Under the pieces are notes generated by a model that made no database searches, was not told the DNA's origin, and worked only from the letters and a program-made list of their open reading frames with translations. Shown here piece by piece: positions 32,686-42,960 of a stretch of DNA of 64,000 nucleotides. The translations under genes and the position numbers were made by a program. Within the stretch, counting starts at the first letter, position 1; every line of letters starts with the position of its first letter. The stretch is from Escallonia rubra (taxonomy: Eukaryota; Streptophyta; Magnoliopsida; Escalloniales; Escalloniaceae): positions 248,001-312,000 of the forward strand of contig JAVXUO010001354.1 in assembly GCA_033065855.1 (NCBI GenBank), written 5' to 3'.

Positions 32686-33189
32686 GTTACTCTGTTTCTT
32701 TCTTCTTTTCTCACGAGCAAGAAAATCCCATTAAGTGAAATGCTCATTTCTCTCTCTTTATTTTTTACTATAACTAAAAATGAGAAGAAATCCCAATTGC
32801 TCCAATTTCTCCTCCCTTGTTCCCTCACTAATTTAGTTTTTCCATAATTAAAGAGTTGACCATCAAGTCATTTTTTTATCCTTTTAATTATTCAATAACC
32901 CCAAATTTATATTTAAATTTTCAAATAACACCACTTCGTTAATTGTCGCCAAAGGTTGCCGCCAGAATTCGATCACACTAATTATCACTAAAGACCTAAA
33001 CTAAGGACACTTATAACTGTTTTTTTTTAAATTATAACTTATATTTTTTTTTTCAAAATTTTGTCGCTAAATGCTACTGATAAAATTTCACTCATGGCAA
33101 ATCGACTCTAATTCTTGCGTATAAAAGTCGTCGCTTAAAATAAACTAACTAGCTAGGCCTTATCAAGGTTTGGGGTGTTACAGACCCCC
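32686..33189. other. No gene; possible LTR end at 33182
   Basis: AT-rich spacer. The last bases, ggtttggggtgttaca (to 33182), look like the 3' end of the gypsy-type LTRs at 20798 and 44697, but I found no start. Confidence 0.35.
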
Positions 33190-33645
33190 TCCCCTCTCTT
33201 TTTTCCTCTTATCTCCCCCCGCCCCCATGGCCGCAACAGCCCGTCGCCCCTTCTTCGGCATCTCATGCCGGTAGAGTCCCTCCCTCTATCGGCGACGCTG
33301 ATCCCCCACTCCCCTCTCTCTCTCTTCCTTCCTCTACTCTCCCTCAACCCCTCGTAGCTGCAACGGCCCTGCGTTGCCGCCCCTTGCCCCTCATTCGGCA
33401 TCTCATGCCGGTGTCCCTCTATGTCGGCAGTGTCCCTCTCCCCATCGGCAACGCCGACCCTCCCCCTTCCTTTTTTCTCCCGCGCCCGCACGGTCTCGTG
33501 CCGCCACTCGCCTAAACCCATCACAATCTTCCATCCCCTTTTTTAATCGTTCTGACCAAAATGCCCTCCTTGTTTGAGTTAAATTACTTCTCTGTTGAGG
33601 CTGTTGGCCAGAATTTGAAGGGAGGGTGTTGGCGCTACACTTGAC
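33190..33645. mobile_element. MULE relic (interior related to the element at 47720-48473)
   Basis: The text follows the interior of the 47720 element almost throughout. It has cggcatctcatgccggt (twice), gccgcaacagcccg, tctgaccaaaatgccc, then ggctgttggcc and ggagggtgttgg. Both terminal inverted repeats are missing or unrecognisable. C-rich open frames here are by-products of composition. Confidence 0.7.
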
Positions 33646-33864
33646 AAAAGAATTGAATTCAACCAACGTGGAAGTGGATCTGACCCAATCGTATAAGTAG
33701 GATACTAAAAGTCTTTCTTTACCTTTAAATAAAACCTATCAAAATCTACCTTAAAAATTATGAATATCAAATAAACACCCTAATTTTTACTACTCCTTAG
33801 AGAACCCTTCCTAAGACCATGTATTATGATGTTCCTTTTTAGTATTTATTTAAGGTATACCGAC

Positions 33865-34258
33865 TATTACACGCCCTGGGCGACACACGTGCTACAATGG
33901 CCGGGACAAAGGGTCGCAATCCCGAGAGGGTAAGCTAACTCTAAAAACCCGTCCTTAGCTCGGATTGTAGGCAGCAACTCGCCTGCATGAAGTCAGAATC
34001 GCTAGTAATTGCCGGTCAGCCGTACATCGGTGAATTCGTTCCAGAGCCTTGTACACATTGCCCGTCACACTAGGGGAGTTGGCCATGCCCGAAGTCGTTC
34101 CCTTAACTACAAGGAGGGGGATGCCGAAAGAGGGCTAATGACTGGAGTGAAGTCGTAACAAGGTAGCGTACTGGAAGGTACGACTGGATCACCTCCTTTT
34201 TAGGGAAAGCTAATGCTTGTTGGGTATTTTGGTTTGACACTGCTTCACACCCAAAAAG
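33865..34258 (+). rRNA. Plastid-type 16S rRNA 3' fragment, decayed nuclear copy (NUPT)
   Basis: About 390 bp match the 3' end of plastid 16S rRNA. It contains gggcgacacacgtgctacaa, gaagtcgtaacaaggtagc, the 3' terminal ggatcacctcctttt with the anti-Shine-Dalgarno, and the first spacer bases (ttgggtattttggtttgaca). Against the plastid consensus as I remember it, most differences are C to T or G to A (for example aattgccgg for aatcgccgg, acattgcccg for acaccgcccg), the usual ageing of methylated nuclear plastid DNA. One base is missing in gtagcgtac. It is a fragment and not a functional gene. Confidence 0.93.
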
Positions 34259-34705
34259 ATCTACTAACTTTTACATATGGCTGCAAATTTACATTTACCG
34301 CCATAGGACCGAGCCAAAGTATCTACAAGTTAGAGTAGACCTTCTTTTTTCAACATTTATGATGAATTAAGGTGTTATTTGTGCTTGGTGAAAGAATGGG
34401 TTGTTATAGTGTTTTTAACTCTAAAAAATTATGCCATAGGTAAAAAAAAAATTTCTTGTTTATTTTGATGACACATGTCAAGTATACGATGAATGATTTG
34501 GGTTAGAAATTATGCTTGATGAACTTTTATTGAGTTTTTATGTATAATATTAATGCAACGCGTATGTATAGGATGAAAAACTTATGTTTGTGAACATTAT
34601 TGAAATTATTTCATTAATTACAATTATCTCATATGAACTTCACTCATTCATTTCGTAGTATATATTTCAAGAGGACCACCATCCCCCCCTCTCCCCCTCC
34701 AACCC

Positions 34706-34707
<2 letters not shown>
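34259..34707. other. No gene recognised
   Basis: AT-rich spacer after the plastid fragment. Plastid similarity stops near 34258. Confidence 0.5.
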
Positions 34708-34749
<42 letters not shown>

Positions 34750-34770
34750 GCACGCACGCACGCACGCACG
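34708..34770. repeat. (CA)n followed by (CGCA)n microsatellite
   Basis: About 18 CA units, then about seven CGCA units, ending at 34770. Confidence 0.95.
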
Positions 34771-36640
34771 TATATTCACATTTTAGATCCGTAGTTATGT
34801 TGTTATCATAGGAATTGATGTTAAAAATAAAAGTTTTTAAGGAAAATATATATTGAATTACATGCACAACTAGATTAATAGCCTTATCGCACTACTAAGA
34901 CGAACAAGGTCATGCTCAACTATCATGATAAATTTAGAATATACTAAAGATTTTTTAACTGAAAAGAAGATAAAATTAAGAATAAATGTAGTTTTAGATA
35001 AATTGTACTCGAAATTTGGAGCATAAGCTATGAAATTGAAAAAATGACTTACTATATACTTTAATCAGTAAATAAGACATACATGAAAATTATTATAAAC
35101 TAGATCATTACCAAAAGAAAACTGCATGCGCTATTTTGATCATCAACAATCATCGCCACAAGTTGTTAAAGTATTTTATTTTTTCGTAAGGTTTTATGTT
35201 ACTATATTTGTTTGTTGCATCTTTGTAAGTAGATGCCACGTAGTCTACTTTACTAGATCATGTAAGTTGTAATAGTTAGGATAAAAGAGAAAAAAAGAAA
35301 AGAAAAGAACTGTCAAAGAAGTCCTTGATGTCACCTTTTATGTATGTACCATAGATGAATAAGCTGGGATGCTTGTAAAAAATTTATGAATGAAATATTT
35401 GCTCTGCTTAACGGAAAAAAAAGTCCATCACTCTACAGAATGAAATAAAACAAATAATGAATGATACTAAAAGTAAAGGTCATCGCACGGTTTGGTCGTT
35501 TCGGTTTGGAGGCTAAATATCAAACTGAACCGACCAACCTCAGTATGAAAAAAAAAAAAACCGAATAGTCATTGAACGGTTTGATTTATGCGGGTCGAAC
35601 GGATTTGACAGATTGATTTCGGTTTGGATCAAACTCAATTATGCGCAAGTTTAGGCTCAAAAATTAATAACTTATACATGCTAATGTGCTCCAAAAAACT
35701 AAAATTTATATCATAATTAATAACATGGTGAAAAATATGTGTTATGCTCCAGGAATTTAGGTTTACTCCCATTTTATATGAGTGGTTAGATATCTGGGCT
35801 TACGTAAAAATATAAATATGTTATACTATATACAATCAGTTCGGTAATTGAACTGATTGAGCCAAATGTACAGTTTGGGGTGTGTGTGTGTGTGTGTGTG
35901 TTGGGGGGGGGGGGGGGGGGGAATAGGGGAACCAAACCGATTAGTTTTTAGATTGGTTTAGAATTAGACATATTGGTCGGTTTGATTGTCAATGTGGATC
36001 AGTTTCAACGATTTAATTGCTTACCCCTAACTAAAAGTCTTAAGTGATGATATTTTGAATTTTAATTGTGATGCTTGCAGAAAAAATGGTTAAAACTCAA
36101 AAAGTGAACGATAAAAAACTTTAGAAAGATCTTTGAAAAAAGTACAACTATTAGGTATGTTGCCTAAGCAGCCAGGTTTTTATATGTGCCCCACCAACAG
36201 ATCTCTTGAGTTTATTTTATTCATGATATGAGAGATGTAACACTTAAGCTCCTAATTTTGTTCTACAAACGTTGTTGTACAATTATTAATCATTAACTCC
36301 TTCATGTTAGACACTTTGATTGTGGCCATCTTTTTTGAGTTAATTTTTGAACTTTCGTTAGTATCACTTATCACTTAATTATAGTTTAAACTTATTCCCA
36401 ACTTCATTTCCTAAACTTATATACATGCATAGAAATGTACTATAAGAAGTTGGACAACCCCAATTGATACACTTGACATTAATTATCTCTAAAACACTTT
36501 CTTCACTTTACTACTACAATGTCAAACTTGTAGTGTTTCGTGATAATTATATATTTATGAAAGATACTAAAAATTAATTATAATCTCAGTGTACCCTGAA
36601 TAACAAGATATAATATTGAACATTCATGACTCTTTAACGA
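34771..36640. other. No gene; AT-rich spacer with simple repeats
   Basis: It holds an A run near 35549, and (TG)n plus a 19-base G run at 35881-35921. The text around 35480-36010 repeats cggtttgg / aaccgacc motifs in both orientations, suggesting a decayed small DNA element. No ends could be fixed. Confidence 0.45.
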
Positions 36641-36829
36641 GACGTGTGGGGAAAAAATGATAAATATAACACCATATTTTGTGCAATAAACTTTCGAGAC
36701 AGATTTATTTACTATAATTTAATTATAATAGCCATCTTCATTAATTTCAACAAAGTTTTTTTCATCAAAGTTTATGACATTTTTATTTCAAATCATTATA
36801 TAACGTGCAAAGCACGTGATCTTTACTAG
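36641..36829 (+). mobile_element. Helitron-like 3' end
   Basis: The hairpin acgtgc-aaa-gcacgt (36803-36817) is followed 8 bp later by CTAG (36826-36829) and then T. This is the 3' signature of the Helitrons at 23703, 24553 and 26474, with a weaker GC stem. The 5' end was not found, so the start given is only nominal. Confidence 0.5.
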
Positions 36830-37089
36830 TAAGTAAAAACACATTCGTAAGATCTTAAGCACGAACATCCGGGCTCACCATCCGTGTTCTGGCAAAATAG
36901 ACGATGCCAAAATCCTGCCTAACACGAGTAGATTTCCTACAGTACGTAGAGTGTTGCGCCTTCCTTTGGTTGTGTTGTCTTCAATCAATGTTTTACCTAC
37001 AAATAGAAAAAAGGACACATTGAAACAACATATGCCAGTGGAAAGAACACTAAATTCGAACGAGTAATCTAGTATAATACCTCTGAGAT

Positions 37090-40000
37090 TTAATGACAGA
37101 TTCCAAAAGCAATACATAGTCTACACCAGATGATCTCTAAGAAATGAAAGTAGGCATGCCTCCAGGACTGGATGAACAGTATAGGACCACACACAGCCCA
37201 AAAACCTACTGCAAATCCTAATGCCATGCACAAGTAAAACCAATCCACTTCTGGTCTATCACCTTTACCTTCTTCATTTCGATTATCAGACGTTACAGTG
37301 CAGTTCTTGCTTACTGGGGGTCCACAAAGTTTGTTGCCTAGAAAGCAAGAAGCATGAAAGCTTTGGAGTTGGGTGCTTGATGGAATACGTCCGGACAAAT
37401 TGTTGAACGACAAATTTAGATAGTGCAAAAAGGTCAGCCTCGAAATGCTTGAAGGAATTTCACCCGAGAGTTGGTTTCTTGAGAAATCAAGAGATTCCAA
37501 TAACTTCATGTCACCAACCTTCTTCGGTATCACTCCTGTAAGACAATTTCCTGACAGATTGAGTGATTGCAGCCCCACCAAACTGGTTAATTCTTTCGGT
37601 ATTTCTCCTGATAAACTGTTGTTTGAAAGGTCCATGCTTCTCACAAGGAACAAAAGGGTATCATATTGCAATACGCTTCCTTTTGTCACCACATAAGCAT
37701 TCTCATAAAAACCTCCAAAAAGTGAATATATAATAATTTCTCCAGAACGCGAATACGAAATCACCTCGGAAATATATAACGCGTATGGAAGCTGGTGTCC
37801 ATAAAGTAGTTCTCTTGTCATGGCGGTAAAATGTCCCATACACCTTGGTATCTCACCTGATAAATTGTTGTTTGCAAGGTCTAAGATTTGAAGAGAGTCG
37901 AGGTGGCAAATGTCAGAAGAAATTTGACCACTAAATTTATTCGAACGAAGGTTCAGTGAAAATAGATTCAGAAGCCCTTTTCCCATCCAAGATGCTATGC
38001 TTCCACGAAACTCATTCTCACTTAGGTCAATCATCGCCAACTCCGAGCACTTATGTAGAGCCACAGGTACTTCTCCGTTGAGGCTGTTGTTGCGCAAGTG
38101 CAATGACTGTAGGCAACTAAGATAACCCATTGAGCTTGGTATGTTCCCCTTAAAATTGTTGTTTACCAGTGCTACATATATTAGCAACGTCCAGTTCATC
38201 CAACAATCGGGAATATCTCCTGATAAAAGATTATCTCCCAAATTAAGGATTGTTAATTGGTTCGGTTTGTCTGTGCTGCCACACAAGAAGTGAGAAAGGC
38301 CTCCCGTAAACCAATTTCTGGAAAGATCTAGCTCAACTACATTAGCAGAGAGACGTGGTAATGAACCACTGAATCTGTTATGGCTTAAGTGCATCAGGGG
38401 GTAGGTAAGCTCGACTTTCGGAATGGAAGGAATCATTCCATGAAGTTGGTTGTGCGATAGATTTAGATAAATGAACTGAGAAGACAAGTTCCAAAACCAA
38501 GTGGGAACACTATCCGATATTCCAGTAGATGATAGATCTAACTCGATCAGCCATTGCTGTGCTTGAAGCCAACTGGGAAATTTTGATCCGCAACGCCAAG
38601 ATCGTAGTCCCAACGTTACAAGTTGGAAAGGTGGACTCCACTTGGGACTGACTTGCAAAATCAAAGGGTTGTCATTTCCAAAAAAAACTCCCAGGTTTGA
38701 CAGATTGGCAAAATGAACTTCGGAGACAAATCCTTCCAACCTGTTATTATGAATAGCAAGTCCTTCTAATTTCGACAGTTGTCCAATACTCTCTGGAAGA
38801 GTTCCATTGAGCTGATTATGAGCCAAGTTCAATATCTTCAATGATGACAATCTTCCCAAGGACTTTGGGAGTGGACCACTAATTGAACAATTACGAAGAT
38901 TAAGTTCACGCAAGCTGTGTATACCGCACCCGAAAAATATTTGAAGAACATCTGATGTGTCATGTAATATGTTACCATCCAAGTAAATTGCCTCCAAGCT
39001 GCAGAGTTTTTGAATAGATCTTGGAATTCTTCCTTCAAGTTCGTTTAATGACATATAAATGCTCATGATGGAAGTCATGTTTCCAATGTCATCTGAGATG
39101 GAACCTTGTAAATGGTTGCAACGCAGGTTCAGTGACTCAAGACCTCTAAAATGGTACAACCAGTGGGGTATACTAGAAGTTAAATTATTATAAGAGAGAT
39201 CAACATGTGTAAGACTGGTCATGTTCTCAAGACCACTTGGAATTGGACCTGAAATGCCACTGAGATGCAAATTAAGAAAACGAAGGCCAGTGAGACTAGA
39301 CAACCAATTGATTAGTAGGGAAGAACCAAATGGCCGGTTGGCGGAAATATCGAGGGCAGCTAGCCGAGTAAAATTGACCATGTTGGGAAGAGAAACAGAG
39401 AGATCTAGATTGCATTCTGACAAGCGCAAATCTACCAAAGAAGGAAGCATATTTGTTACCTGCAACCAATCGGAAGCTTGGCTGAGGTTTGCAGAACTTA
39501 GATCAAGATATTGCAGGAAAGAAAGATCAGAAAGCCATCTGAAATTCTCAGCTCTGAGAAAGCCATATGAAGAACTTCCAAGATCAAGAGTGCGCAAATA
39601 TGAGAGATTTCCAAGTCCCGGAGGAATTAATCCACCGAATCCTGCACCAGAGAGGTTAAGATACCGCAAAGTCCTCAAAGAACTAATGAAGCTGGGAATT
39701 TGATACCCTCCGAAATCATTGTGGCTCAAGTCCAAGTAACTCAACTGTTCCAAGTTGAGCAACGAAGGATTTATTTTACCACCCAATTTGTTCATCTCAC
39801 AGGCCATGTAAGTCTCACGGCCTGCATATGATATGTTAAAAGTACAATATCCGTATGGATTTTGAAGGTGGAGTTCGACGACATGGCCGTTGAAGCTATG
39901 GCAGACAACTCCTGCCCAGTAACAACAGTCATTGTGCACCATATTCCAGGAGGAGAGGCGGCCTGAATAATCTGTTAGATCATTCTTGAACCTCAGAAGA

Positions 40001-40110
40001 GCTTGCCTCTCGTTTTCTAAGCACAACATAGAGGAATTTCTATTGCTAGTAGTTGCTGTAATGAGGTAGACAAGGAAAAGAAGCACAACAGCTCTCGTGA
40101 ACAAATTCAT
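37090..40110 (-). CDS. Leucine-rich-repeat receptor-like protein (RLP, EIX/Ve-type)
   Basis: A cell-surface immune-type receptor without a kinase, 1006 residues, one exon, intact. I chose the ATG at 40110 because MNLFTRAVVLLFLVYLITAT is a clear signal peptide; the frame opens 46 codons earlier at 40248. After it come LRRNT_2 (about 30-75: CLENERQALLRFKNDLTDYS, then the DCCYWAGVVC cysteines), a long extracellular LRR array (about 80-760, LxxLxLxxNxLxGxIP units), a non-LRR island near 765-810, four more LRRs, a Cys-pair cap (CFLGNKLCGPPVSKNC), an acidic stretch, one membrane segment (about 960-982, FYLCMALGFAVGFWAVCGPI), and a short cytoplasmic tail. Such RLPs signal through SOBIR1/BAK1-type kinases (family knowledge). 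The ligand is unknown. Two more RLP relics lie to the right. Confidence 0.95.
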   Translation of the reverse strand: MNLFTRAVVLLFLVYLITATTSNRNSSMLCLENERQALLRFKNDLTDYSGRLSSWNMVHNDCCYWAGVVCHSFNGHVVELHLQNPYGYCTFNISYAGRETYMACEMNKLGGKINPSLLNLEQLSYLDLSHNDFGGYQIPSFISSLRTLRYLNLSGAGFGGLIPPGLGNLSYLRTLDLGSSSYGFLRAENFRWLSDLSFLQYLDLSSANLSQASDWLQVTNMLPSLVDLRLSECNLDLSVSLPNMVNFTRLAALDISANRPFGSSLLINWLSSLTGLRFLNLHLSGISGPIPSGLENMTSLTHVDLSYNNLTSSIPHWLYHFRGLESLNLRCNHLQGSISDDIGNMTSIMSIYMSLNELEGRIPRSIQKLCSLEAIYLDGNILHDTSDVLQIFFGCGIHSLRELNLRNCSISGPLPKSLGRLSSLKILNLAHNQLNGTLPESIGQLSKLEGLAIHNNRLEGFVSEVHFANLSNLGVFFGNDNPLILQVSPKWSPPFQLVTLGLRSWRCGSKFPSWLQAQQWLIELDLSSTGISDSVPTWFWNLSSQFIYLNLSHNQLHGMIPSIPKVELTYPLMHLSHNRFSGSLPRLSANVVELDLSRNWFTGGLSHFLCGSTDKPNQLTILNLGDNLLSGDIPDCWMNWTLLIYVALVNNNFKGNIPSSMGYLSCLQSLHLRNNSLNGEVPVALHKCSELAMIDLSENEFRGSIASWMGKGLLNLFSLNLRSNKFSGQISSDICHLDSLQILDLANNNLSGEIPRCMGHFTAMTRELLYGHQLPYALYISEVISYSRSGEIIIYSLFGGFYENAYVVTKGSVLQYDTLLFLVRSMDLSNNSLSGEIPKELTSLVGLQSLNLSGNCLTGVIPKKVGDMKLLESLDFSRNQLSGEIPSSISRLTFLHYLNLSFNNLSGRIPSSTQLQSFHASCFLGNKLCGPPVSKNCTVTSDNRNEEGKGDRPEVDWFYLCMALGFAVGFWAVCGPILFIQSWRHAYFHFLEIIWCRLCIAFGICH

Positions 40111-40539
40111 GCTGCAGCCTTGAGGAATATATTCCAGAGTTACCTTATTGTTCTCAAATGCATCAGACTGCCTCAAATAGAAGGTCATGCAAGTACAGGG
40201 GAAGACACTATGATTCAGAATCAAGTAAAGAAAAGAAGACCCTGTCATTGACTGAAAGTCGTGATGGCTGAGAAGTCCTTGAGATGGTCCCTGAGTGATT
40301 TTCCAAGATTCCTCTTACTAATTATTGTGCAGGACCTTGACTTCCAAACTTCTATTCTCTACCAAGTATTTTTGAGATTGGAATTTAGATACTTGAGTCT
40401 AATATTGCATTATATCTGAATGTTCTTAAGACTGGAGTAAGTGTTGCTAGAAGCATATTTCCCAACTCAATTTTTTTTTTTCAGAATTAGCAACTCTGAG
40501 AAATCAACTATTGAAGCCTTGTTCGTACCGATTAGAAAA
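40111..40539 (-). promoter_or_regulatory. RLP upstream region (duplicated)
   Basis: This is the 5' flank of the RLP. From 40238 outward it is repeated at 45483-46103 with roughly 90% similarity. No clear TATA box could be assigned. Confidence 0.5.
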
Positions 40540-41604
40540 GGGCAAATTACACCTATGTCCCTGAGGTTTGGGGATAATTACACGCGAGGACACAAAGTTT
40601 CAAAATGTAACACTTATGTCCATTGACAAACGGAATACAAAAATACTTAACGGTTTTGACAAAAAGACTTGATTGCCCCTGACTTTAAAATAAATTACCC
40701 ACTTAATTTACTGTTCATTCTTCCTCTCCCCACACCCAGCACCCACACCCCCCCCCGCGCCCCCACCCCCGCCCCTACGCCTTCTGCCTCCCCCTTCCCC
40801 GTCACCCACCCACCCCATCATGCCCACAACCCCCTTCCCCGGCGGTAACCGAGTCAATGCCGTCACCAAACCCCAGGCAATCCATCCGTGCCACCTAGCG
40901 TCAGGAGGCCCAATCACCGTCAGTGCAGTAGCAGGCCCTCCGGTGAGGCACCAGCGCCGCAAGATCGCGGTCTCACTCCCGATCTGCCTGTCGTGGGGCG
41001 AGGGAAGGTGTTGCCGTCGTGGGGCAAAGGAAGGCGCGGGCTGGCGTCGTAGGGCGAGGGAAGCCGCTGTCGGTGTGGGCCGAGGGAAGGGGCTACCACG
41101 GGGATGGTGAGGTGCGGGGAGAGAGAACAGATGGAAGAGGAAGGGTGACGTCACCGGCAATGGAGGCGACGCCGGCAGGAGATTGGTCTCCGGCAATGGG
41201 ACAGAGAACAAATCAAAATTTACAAATTAGGTTTTCAAAGAAAACCCTAATTTGCAAATTAGGGTTCCAAGAAAACCCTAATTTGCAAATTAGGGTTCCA
41301 ACAATATCCTAATTTGCAAATTAGGGTTTCAATAAAATCTTAATTGCGACTTTAAATTAAGGCTTGAAATTTTAATTTAAAATTTTTAAAAATATTCAGT
41401 ATATACAGTACAAGGGGTAGTAGCCATTTTAAAAATATATATTGATGACATCATACAAAAAGTATAATTTTTGGACGAAACCCTAACGGATGGACACGGC
41501 TGATACATTTTAAAAGTGTTTGGTCACGGTATGTTGCATTTTGAAACTTTGTATCCTCGCGTGTAATTACCCCCAAACCTCAGGGACATAGGTGTAATTT
41601 GCCC
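40540..41604. mobile_element. MULE-1: Mutator-like non-autonomous element
   Basis: The left end is gggcaaattacacctatgtc and the right end is its complement (ggtgtaatttgccc). Similarity of the ends runs for about 75 bp (ccctgaggtttgggg, attacacgcgagga, caaagtttcaaaatg). The 9-bp target duplication attagaaaa / attggaaaa stands at 40531-40539 and 41605-41613, with one difference. Copy B at 45778 shows the uninterrupted site. The interior is C/G-rich, then has four copies of ccctaatttgcaaattaggg-like text near 41220-41330. No transposase gene is present. Confidence 0.93.
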
Positions 41605-41874
41605 ATTGGAAAAATAGTCTTATTTGTACTTCTTAAGAATTTACCTTTCCTTTGTTAACGCAAATTCAATGTAGATAAAACTGTTGTTTCCTGTGTTGTG
41701 AAAGTATCCGATGACCAACTCTGCTGAAATTTTGGTCGCTTTAGGCAGTCAGAGGAAGAATCCTTACCGCACAATTTGAGGACTACAAGACTTGCCTAAT
41801 TGCACCAGTCTAGGGTAGGGCAATAAGAGTTGATATTCCCGCTCCAAAATAAACTATTTCACTCCATCCTCTCT

Positions 41875-42449
41875 CATGGGCGGATGCAAAGCATGACCGG
41901 GGGGACATGGCACCCCCCCCCTCCAAATTTGGAAATTTGTGTTTAACTATTTTAAGGAATGGTTAATCAAGTGTAAAATATTTAGGAAACTTGTCATTAT
42001 ATTGTAACCTTAATGCATTATTTTATTTTGTTGTGTCTTTGACTTTTTGTCTAGCCGACTGTCATATTTTTTTTTGTTTTTCTCGTGCACTTGTTTATCT
42101 TCATTCTTTCAAATTTCAAATATCCAGTTATAAAGAAAAGATCAAAGTTAGTTTTTTGTTTAAAATTCTTGCAGTATTTTAACTTATTTGTGATTATTTT
42201 TCTCGTACAATTAATAGTAATACAGAATAGATCGACAGTAAGAGGTAATTTTTCTATGGAAGATTAGTAATTTGTTACCAATTTAAGTAAGTCGGTATGA
42301 ATAGTGAACTTGTACGATTAGTAATCAAATTAAGTAATATATTTTACATTTAACGCATCAAATAGTGACGCGAATTCTTTTACGGTAGCCATTAATTTTT
42401 CTCATAATTTTTTGGCACCCTCCAATTAGACTTTCTGGCTCCGCCCCTG
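41875..42449. mobile_element. hAT-3: non-autonomous hAT element
   Basis: The left end is catgggcggatgcaaag and the right end is ctttctggctccgcccctg. The perfect 8-bp duplication tcctctct stands at 41867-41874 and 42450-42457. The empty site is seen at about 46086-46095 in copy B. It has 575 bp and no transposase. Confidence 0.95.
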
Positions 42450-42465
42450 TCCTCTCTCACATTTA

Positions 42466-42960
42466 GGGGCTGTTTGATAAAACTGAAAATTAAGTGTTGC
42501 AAAAGTTAAACACTGAATTTATAAAACTGAAAACTTTAAGTGACTGAATTTTTAATGAAAAATAAGTTAACCTGTTTGGTAAATCAAAAGTTGATGTCAG
42601 AAAATTATTTATTTACAAATTTATCCATTTTACCAAAAGTATTCATTTGTTTATGTACTTTGTAACCCTTTTTTGGGGGCTAAAATCGTGTTGGTGATGG
42701 TGGTGGCAATAACGATGGAGGAGTGGTGGTTGAGGAGTAGTGCTGATGGTGGCGACAAAAAAATTATCAATGATGACTGTAATGGAGCATGAAGACGTGG
42801 TATTAATAATTGTATAATAGAGATAGGCAGTAACATGGCGGTCAATAGTTGTAATTTGGTAGATCTGATTTTGGCAGAAATGGACGTGGTGACAACAAAG
42901 ACAGTATAATGGAGGTGGCAGTGTCCTTGTGGTGGTGGTGGTGATAGTACAAAAAAAATA
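42466..42960. mobile_element. Probable PIF-type MITE with GTG-rich interior
   Basis: It starts ggggctgtttgataaaactg directly after tta (42463-42465), where copy B continues with other sequence. The centre (42690-42950) is rich in ggtggtggc triplets like the element at 14300-15605. The right end was not found. Confidence 0.5.

Larger units (their letters stand above)
40238..42465. repeat. Duplicated RLP upstream segment, copy A (with two insertions)
   Basis: It starts gaccctgtcattgactgaaa and ends catttag. It matches copy B (45483-46103) once the MULE (40540-41604) and hAT-3 (41875-42449) are removed. Copy B has about 50 extra bp near 45870-45925. Confidence 0.9.

Noticed and set aside
33865-34258. 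A functional 16S rRNA gene or bacterial contamination
   Set aside because: Only the 3' quarter is present, conserved positions are mutated, and it continues into AT-rich plant DNA on both sides.
37445-39703. Several plus-strand frames opposite the RLP
   Set aside because: They are mirror frames of the long minus-strand LRR gene.
40111-40248. RLP start at 40248 (46 residues longer)
   Set aside because: The extra residues precede the signal peptide and would bury it. This stretch also adjoins the duplicated upstream DNA, so the ATG at 40110 is preferred.
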